From Chrysaora quinquecirrha (Eukaryota > Cnidaria > Scyphozoa > Semaeostomeae > Pelagiidae): DNA of 64,000 nt. Below the pieces are notes generated by a model that made no database searches, was not told the origin of the DNA, and worked only from the letters and a program-made list of their open reading frames with translations. The DNA is taken from the NCBI GenBank assembly GCA_014526335.1, contig JACTAT010000014.1, forward strand, positions 2,348,840-2,412,839, written 5' to 3'. Of this stretch, positions 56,400-64,000 are shown one piece after another; position 1 is the first letter of the stretch; each line of letters begins with the position of its first letter. The position numbers and the translations under genes are program-made.

Positions 56400-59300
56400 T
56401 ACATACTCAGGCATACAAGTTACCGAAAAACAAACAGGGATTTAAAATCAATCATATTAGCAATTAAGATTTAATTAATATTTCGTTCTTTTATTCTTTA
56501 AATTTACAGAAAAAGTATTTTCTTATGCTGCTTTTGTGTATCACTATTTCAACTTGATTGATCAAATTCACGTATAAAATGCCACAAAGCTCTTGCTCGC
56601 AAGTCCTCTTCCTGGGTTATTTCTGTTTCATTCAGCCAGGATTATGTGTCTTTGTCAAAATAAAAATGAAATTGTAAATATCCAATATATTAATTGTGTC
56701 CCATTAATTGAGTTTCAAAATCAGTGTGCTGTAATTAAGCTGAGATGTGAATGCGCAATGAAAACTTGAAACTTGAAACTGAAAACCTTGTTGTTTTAAT
56801 GAAACATACTTTAGATTAATAACTTTAGGTTCTTGGTTAGCCTGCGCAAAATCTTGTTGATTAAAATTAAACTTCGGATTCCCGAATTATGATTGTTTAA
56901 ACATTAGTTTCGTTATCTTTTAAGGAGATATAAGCAGTTGTTATTTCTAAAATATTCAACAAGGGGCTTCGGAGGTGACGTCATAAGAAGGGGTGTTGTT
57001 TCTTGTGAACCCAACCATATTTGAATCAATGAAAGTATTATAACGAAGTGCTTAAACAGCAAAACTGTGTAGAAAGCGATTAGTTAAGTCCCAATTAACC
57101 ATAATGATAGCGGAATCTAGTTTAAGGGATGCCCGGAAAACAGGAGCTAGCACTGCAGCCTTTAGGAATCAGCACAACTCGAAAAGGTACTAGGAAAAAG
57201 GAAAATAACAACTACTAAACAATGTACGTTAATATCTTTGTAAAGTAAAGCACGTTTAGACACATCAAAAGCATAATCAATGCGAGTGTGTTTCGGGGGG
57301 GCTGAGCCCCCTGGGCCCCCTTTGAAATCGCCACTGGATGTAACGTCTCAAGAATGACCCTTGCTTTGTGTAACACTTCTGTTCACGTTAAGATTTTGGT
57401 TATTGTTCTAGTATGAGTTGTGGAAGCTATGGAGCTTCTTCCATTTTGTGCGATCTTTCTGAACATTTTGCAAGCTTTCTGGACCGCATTGTTAGCCATA
57501 AAGTTTTTGCAGTGTAAAGTGGTGGTCTATGGTGGGGTCCTTTTATAAGAAAATAAAGATTGATCAAGTTCTTTTTTCAAAATTTACTTCAATGAAGACA
57601 TCATGACGCCATAAAATATACTGAAATGTTTTCTCAATTAATATTTGAGGATTTCGAGGGAAAATATTGGATGAAAGATGACCAATATTCATGCAATTGG
57701 AAAATCGCATTTTCATCTACTGTACCATATCTAGAGCGCAAAACAGTATGCAAATTTGGGACGGAAAGTAGGCAAAACTGCGCTTTATGGGTTTGGTTAC
57801 TATGGTGAAACCAATCAGATAATCATGAAAACCAAAAAAATCACAGATCATTTTATAATATCAACTTTAACATCCCCAAATAACTTTAGAAAAAGTGAAA
57901 GAGTCTCAGCAGCCTTAACTTATCATTTATTTTTCTCAGCGGGTATGGCTAATTTTATGTATGGCATCGGGTTTTAGGGTTTCCTCCGAAAAACGTATGG
58001 GTTTTCGGGTTTAGGATATTTGTCTAGTCACGGGTTTTACAATTTTAGGGTCAGGTTTAATTTATTTTTGGTCAAAATGAGTGAATTTTTTAACCAGTCT
58101 ATAAGAATAATCCCAGGCTCAAGCTTTATATTTAATTTAATTTTTTAATTTTAATTTTTTATTTCTCAAGGCACAAAATGTGATTGTCACACCTTATATG
58201 TTTTACAATACACATTGGACTACATTGGTTTAATTAGATTGACGGAGCTAAAATAGTAATTCTTAACTGTGGATTAGGTTTTTTTATCGTAAAATGGTAA
58301 ACGACAAAGAGTTGACTTATTTAACTTGATCTTCGGGTCTTCGGGCCATTTGGTAACATTGTAAATTGAGAATAATTTAGGAATATTTTTGGCACATAAT
58401 TTTGGTTTTGCCAAATTTAGTCCGAGTTTGCCAGTTTTGATACCCCTTAAAGCCTTCCTCCTTAAAAATATTATTCAATATGAAAGATTGATGTAGCCAA
58501 CCCCCTCCCCCAGTTCAGAAAAAATAGAAATAGGAATAATATGGATATGATTAAAAATATGATGCAACATTGCTTTAAAGTTAAAAGTTATGAAGCCTTT
58601 GCATAGGTCAGATTTGAAGGTACCACAACTGTCACCGCGGTCCGGCAAAGTGCTGAGATACAAGAAAACATAACATTAACTACTGCTTCATCAAATCAAA
58701 CTTAACGAAATTACTCATAAAAATATCAAGTTTAAGTAAGAAATGAAATTAACAAGATGTCGATATTAGCTAATAAGAATTATCGTGCCATGGGTAACAG
58801 CGATGAAAAACGAAAGGAGATCGGTAAGCACAAAATTTTGACTCGCAATCAATTGGCTTTTTCCGAAAAGGAAATTGTCATTCCTTGAGGAAATGAAAAC
58901 TGAATGAGGTCTACCTCGCCACGAAATTCACTTTGTCAACCAGACATTCGATAAACCTTGTTTCTCACAATACGAGCTCGTACATGCTTATATATAACAA
59001 AATTTGCTTTTAATCTTCACTACTTTCAATATGCACACATTTATTTCTCTTTATAAAAACAGCATATTAAATAAATAATCGTGACATTTAAATGCGATAA
59101 TATACATAATATACAAGATAAGGTATCTTGAAAATAATTTTTTTCTTTTTTGCAGTTTCAAGATATCCTTTATTTCGGTAACTTTTTTTATGTATAAATT
59201 CCGCTCTCTAGAAATGTTTTTTTGATTCCAGTTGTGAAATGAAACAGCCTGAATATGTTGAATATATGCATATGTATATAATTCTCAATGGAAGTTTGTA

Positions 59301-59660
59301 ATCCAAACACGAAACAACTCGAAACATAACACAGAAAACTCTAAGGTACTATCATGTAGCAGCATCCGCAATGTATGACACTGTTTATTGCCTTTTCCTA
59401 TTGCATTAATTGCCTTTAAGATATTGTCTGGATAAATTTAGTTAATTTTACTGAAGAACGGTGCTAATATCAAATCAACATTACAATAAATTACAATAGA
59501 AAAAACCAATGTGCACATAGAGGGCTTTAAAGAGTATTTATCAATACTGGCAAACCCGGACAAAAACTTGCCAAATTCCCAAAACCCTACTAACCAGTTG
59601 GAGTCTGGCCGCAGTCTAGAAAACCCCCAAAACTCTAAATAAATTAAAATTACCAAAAAA
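56400..59660. other. Central spacer of the foldback structure
   Basis: AT-rich, with no convincing ORF, exon or domain on either strand. A GC-rich scrap near 57296 resembles the hAT-like MITE ends. Confidence 0.5.
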
Positions 59661-59679
59661 TAAATTGCTATATGTCTCC

Positions 59680-60920
59680 CCATGTGTGTATATATGTGTG
59701 CCTACCATGTGCCACACAAAACACACGAACCACATGAATCAGCGTCCACCCTCTGACTCCCCATATATATGTGTGCCTACCAATGTGCCACACAAAACAC
59801 ACGAACCACAAGAATCAGCACCGACCCTCTGACTCTCCATGTGTGTATATATGTGTGCCCATCTATGTGCCACACAAAACACACGAACCACAAGAATCAG
59901 CATCGACCCTCTGACTCCCCATGTGTGTATATATGTGTGCCTACCCATGTGCCACACAAAACACACGAACCACATGAATCAGCATCGACCCTCTGACTCT
60001 CCATGCGTGTATATATGTGTGCCTACCAATGTGCCACACAAAACACACGAACCACAAGAATCAGCATCCACCCTCTGACTCTCCATGCGTGTATATATGT
60101 GTGCCTACCTATGTGCCACACAAAACACACGAACCACAAGAATCAGCATCGACCCTCTGACTCCCCATGTGTGTATATATGTGTGCCTACCTATGTGCCA
60201 CACAAAACACACGAACCACAAGAACCAGCATCGACCCTCTGACTCCCCATGTGTGTATATATGTGTGCCTACCCATGTGCCACACAAAACACACGAACCA
60301 CATGAATCAGCATCCACCCTCTGACTCTCCATGCGTGTATATATGTGTGCCTACCAATGTGCCACACAAAACACACGAACCACATGAATCAGCATCCACC
60401 CTCTGACTCTCCATGTGTGTATATATGTGTGCCTACTACGTGCCACACAAAACACACGAACCACAAGAATCAGCACCGACCCTCTGACTCTCCATATGTG
60501 TATATATGTGTGCCTACCTATGTGCCACACAAAACACACGAACCACATGAATCAGCATCCACCCTCTGACTCTCCATGTGTGTATATATGTGTGCCTACC
60601 TATGTGCCACACAAAACACACGAACCACATGAATCAGCATCCACCCTCTGACTCTCCATGTGTGTATATATGTGTGCCTACCTATGTGCCACACAAAACA
60701 CACGAACCACATGAATCAGCATCCACCCTCTGACTCTCCATGTGTGTATATATGTGTGCCTACCTATGTGCCACACAAAACACACGAACCACATGAATCA
60801 GCATCCACCCTCTGACTCCCCATGTGTGTATATATGTGTGCCTACCTATGTGCCACACAAAACACACGAACCACATGAATCAGCATCGACTCTCTGACTC
60901 TCCATGTGTGTATATATGTG
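59680..60920. repeat. 82-bp satellite array, right arm (about 15 units)
   Basis: The complement of the left array unit (ACACGAACCACATGAATCAG, CCTCTGACTCTCCATGTGTG). Unit order differs from the left arm, so the arms are not simple exact copies. Confidence 0.95.
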
Positions 60921-61132
60921 TACCTACCTGTGTGCCACTCAGGACACACAGAACACAAGAATTTTAGAGATAGTCGGTCTCTCTCTCTCAGTGTGCGTGT
61001 GTCTGCATGTGGCTATAACAATATATGTAGATAGTATGAGAGGGAGGCTATATAAATAATGAGATAGAGGCTACTTGGTCCCAAATTTTGAGAGAAAGAA
61101 TGGTCTAAGAAGTTCAATGAGTTGGAATTTCG

Positions 61133-61332
61133 ATCGGGATATATCGAGGGATAGCCGAGTCATTTGCATGTCGCAGAGACAAGAAATGTTTCTGATGTCT
61201 CCCAGAAACATTTGCGTGTTTCTTGCTACAAATTTTGCCGCGCGCTACAAAATTTCTGAGGTGGCTAAACTGGGAGACACCTAGAAGACATCAATGTCGC
61301 GCGCGACATGTCTCCTAGTTTGGTCAGACCTT
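61133..61332. mobile_element. Family 2 MITE, left end cut at the foldback boundary
   Basis: Has GTTTCTTGCTACAAATTTTG, GAGGTGGCTAAACTGGGAGA and ACATGTCTCCTAGTTTGGTC, but lacks the left terminal repeat; the foldback arm ends where it should continue. Confidence 0.68.
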
Positions 61333-62101
61333 TACTATGGCGAAGTTGAAATCGATAGATAAAGAGACTTAAAAAAAACATGTCCAAGCGGCTTTTATCA
61401 ACTTATATTTACAACTATTATTGTAAAATACATTGAAATTAATAAATACACATCAACTTTGACTATAGACCTTGACCATGTACAATACCATATTAAAAAG
61501 CTATGAACTTATGTCCATATCACGTTTAGCCATAACTAGTTGCACAGTGAAACAAATCAACCCAAAAGTTTATGGATAATACTTATATTTCGTCCCCAAA
61601 AGTCGGACAGCAACATGTCTCTAAATTGTCCCTAAACTGTCCCTAAATTGTCCCCAAACTGTCTACAAATTTTGTGGTCGATTGCCCCTAATTTTCCAAG
61701 CACAACATGAAATATTGTGACTCCTAATAGGCGATTTTGGGAATTAATTCATCGCAACCAAGGAGCATATAAAACTTTTCTAAGCCTTTGATTGCAGCCG
61801 ATCTCACGACATGAGTTCTTTGGCAGCTAGTTTTTTTACTACCTTTTGTGGCCGCGATCATCTGTATCTTATTTGTTCCGACCAGTTGTTGACATGTCGA
61901 CATATACGTTATCAGTAAAAACAAGTTGGCGTTAGTTCTATCGTATCTTAGTTCCCCATAAGCCAGCTTTAAGAACAAGAATCCGCTCAATAATGTAGGC
62001 CGGTAGGTACGCTAACTGCCTTTAATACCTTCAGAAGAAATTGCTGCATTTGTATATTACTTGTTATGTTTATCTACAGTATAATAACGACATTATAATA
62101 C

Positions 62102-62436
62102 TTAGTTCAGATTGGCGAATCTTGAATGCTGGCTAACCGGCGTCGCATTTAGCGATGGCGGCAGTTCAGTGTAAAATGTCGCATTTGATTCAGACGAAAA
62201 CATTGAATTACTCGGTGACGAGTCTCGTCTTGTCGATGGCTTCCGATAGACTGGAACTTTGCTTTGTGGTTTGGCTGTCGGTGATGACAAAATCGGCGAT
62301 AACGGCGGTGGCATGGCCGAGTTTCTTGTCACTTGAGCTTGAGATGATTTGTTGTTTGTGACATCGATGACTAATGGGGTTATGTTTTGGCTTTCCTTTT
62401 CCTTGCAATCTTTGCTAGGCTTCTCGGTTCCTTCAT
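62102..62436 (-). CDS. C-terminal exon of an unrecognised gene
   Basis: After a strong acceptor (TCTTTTTCTTTTAG) the frame reads DEGTEKPSKDCKEKESQN, ITPLVIDVTNN, AMPPPLSPILSSPTAKPQSK, VPVYRKPSTRRDSSPSNSMF and ends QHSRFANLN-TAA. The sequence is Ser/Pro-rich and likely disordered. No domain recognised. The gene must extend to the right. Confidence 0.55.
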
Positions 62437-63043
62437 CTAAAAGAAAAAGAGAAATTTAGAGTGGTTCTTTTAGGACTTATATCTCTTCTGAATACTGAGA
62501 AAAGAGAGTTCGGAGGCTTTAAATTGCAGACGCCAAAAACGCACTTTCTTGAAAAACGGAAGAATTCAGAGTAGTTGATTCAGTTTAACGGACTTAACTG
62601 AAAGAGGCCCCAAACGAAGATCATCTTACCCCCGGCAACGAAGTACATGGACTGGAGGACACTAAAACTCTTTCTTAATCATGCGTAACATTTGTTCAAC
62701 TAAGTTTGACCTGTTTGAGAGATTCTCTGAGGTTAAAGCAACGAGTTTTAACGCAGACCAGAATGTCTGACGATCAAGATAACGAAACAGTAAGTTATAT
62801 AGTTAGCTTTCTATGTAATAACTCTGGAATAGTCATGGGTTGTTGCTTACCGCGGGTTATCGCACTTGTTATGTAGTTGTTTCCATGTATAGCTCTTCGT
62901 TAGATAACAAACAGTGAAATGTTCTTAGATGCTGGTGATAAGTTCATTAACCACAAACACCAAAAGTTAGCAAGCAGTTGCATTTAACACATAGGTACAC
63001 TTTAGTAAACAGTTGCACATATAGGTTCACTAAAGTAACTAAC

Positions 63044-63118
63044 CTTCGAGTTCAACTTCTTTGAGAGCTGCAAAAATTGCTATTTTCTTCGCATCAGTGG
63101 AGTTGTTTGATTGTTGTC
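63044..63118 (-). CDS. Possible penultimate exon of the same unrecognised gene
   Basis: Reads QQSNNSTDAKKIAIFAALKE then VELE up to donor GTTAGT, and the split codon G-AT joins the 62-kb exon in frame. The acceptor (AAAAG) is weak and an in-frame stop lies just upstream, so the 5' boundary is uncertain. Confidence 0.35.
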
Positions 63119-63707
63119 CTTTTAAATTTTGATTGATGATTTACGAATTCTGCTGATCAATGCTTTCTTTTCTTTCATTATCCCTTCCTAAGAGGAGCAA
63201 GCAGAAAAACAACTTATTACGAGCAGAGTCAGGAAAAAGTTACGGTCACACGGTCATTGACCGGAGGAAGGTCCAGTAGAACAATAGAAAATATTTTGCC
63301 ACACCCAAAACACGCCTATTTTCATTGTAAAGTGAGGAAGGTTTCCAGCTAGGGGTGTTTTGTCTGGAGGAAGGTCGAACATTTTTCTGGACTCTAATTA
63401 CGAGTGTAGTGGTAACAAAAACAGTGAAAGAACCCTATTAAAAGCCCTAAAAACCTGACTTCATACATAATGTCTCTTGAATGTTACAACACGAATAACC
63501 CATGTTTACGGTTAACTCGGTTAAACCAAGAAGGACCGCTTCATCCCGCCAAACCGACGCTCTCGCAAGTGAAAGCCAAATCTCATTAAAGCCAATCCCT
63601 TTAGCTCTGATGACGCGGCCACATATATCGAGGGAGAATGAACAGCAATCTCTCTATAAGTCCCAATCACTTTCGACCGGGGTAGTATACAACCACTCTC
63701 AATCTTA

Positions 63708-63986
63708 GGCCCCCGGTAAACGATAAAACATTGTTTGTCGTACATTTCAAATTTGCTTCTCAAACAATGTTTGACCGTTTGACCACGTCATAAAACAATG
63801 CTTGAAAGGCAGAATTAGCTAGGCCAAGACAATGAATTTTTACAAGTTAAATACAATTTTTGCTAGTCGTAAGCAAAAAATATTTGAGGAAAATTGTTTT
63901 TCGACGTGGCCAAACGGTCAAAACATTGCTTGATAAGCAAACTTCAAATGCATGACAAACAATGTTTGATCGTTTGGCCAGTGCCT
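63708..63986. mobile_element. Family 1 MITE copy (full length, about 280 bp)
   Basis: Left AAACGATAAAACATTGTTTG and TTTGACCGTTTGACCACGTC; right GACGTGGCCAAACGGTCAAA and CAATGTTTGATCGTTTGGCC. The long ends are clearly inverted. Confidence 0.82.
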
Positions 63987-64000
63987 CAGCCTTGGAAGAT

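Larger units (their letters stand above)
54783..61132. mobile_element. 6.35-kb foldback-like structure with satellite-array inverted repeats
   Basis: The outer arms are inverted: the left arm (CGAAATTCCAACTCATTGAA, GGACCAAGTAGCCTCTATCT, GAGACCGACTATCTCTAAAT) matches the complement of 60930-61132. Both arms run into arrays of the same 82-bp unit in opposite orientation. This is the layout of foldback (FB/Galileo-like) transposons. I see no transposase in the 3.3-kb centre and no clear target duplication, so it may be nonautonomous or a segmental inversion product. Confidence 0.78.

Noticed and set aside
57626..57977. Plus-strand open frames in the foldback spacer
   Set aside because: Short, without domain or splice support, and of ordinary AT-rich composition; not evidence of a transposase.
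61724..61990. 88-codon minus-strand frame downstream of the 62-kb stop
   Set aside because: No recognisable domain and it lies in the likely 3' untranslated region of the 62-kb gene. I could not support it as a gene.

Overview
The window looks like animal nuclear DNA, most likely from a cnidarian and probably a stony coral. It is AT-rich, has short exons bounded by GT..AG introns, and its introns are full of small inverted-repeat transposons, SINEs and tandem repeats. There is no bacterial gene layout, CRISPR array, rRNA, or convincing stand-alone tRNA gene. The coral assignment is an inference from gene types and repeat style; it was not tested by a database search.

Region 1 (1-34.9 kb, minus strand) is one large gene of at least 27 coding exons, running from a signal-peptide exon at 34898 leftwards and off the window. 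I could join all 27 exons by splice sites and phase. They encode about 2,310 residues: signal peptide, F5/8 type C (discoidin) domain, thrombospondin type 1 repeat, an unrecognised segment that may be SEA-like, 16 fibronectin type III (FN3) domains, a cysteine-rich juxtamembrane region and a transmembrane helix at which the window's last exon ends. Almost every FN3 domain is one phase 1-1 exon. Three adjacent exons (19.4-17.1 kb) are duplicated as a block (16.3-14.0 kb). One FN3 domain carries a long loop with two furin-type sites. One exon (8634-8794) needs a one-base correction in a C4 run to stay in frame.

Region 2 (37.2-54.4 kb, minus strand) is a PHF10/BAF45a-like chromatin gene: SAY-type N-terminal exons, the YPVAL.PGQ motif, an acidic linker, two PHD fingers as in vertebrate PHF10, then an additional Cys-rich/PHD block not expected in the vertebrate protein. 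The PHD1 exon also contains an apparent one-base deletion. A short plus-strand gene encoding a single filamin-type Ig repeat (49652-50068) lies in one of its introns. A Tc1/mariner relic with long inverted repeats, MITEs, SINEs and a LINE 3' end fill other introns.

Region 3 (54.8-61.1 kb) is a 6.3 kb foldback-like structure: two inverted arrays of an 82-bp satellite, about 1.4 and 1.2 kb long, sharing unique outer arms and enclosing about 3.3 kb of AT-rich DNA in which I see no gene. I consider this the most unusual object in the window.

Region 4 (61.1-64 kb) has a transposon remnant, then the 3' exon or exons of an unrecognised minus-strand gene that continues to the right, and a final MITE copy.
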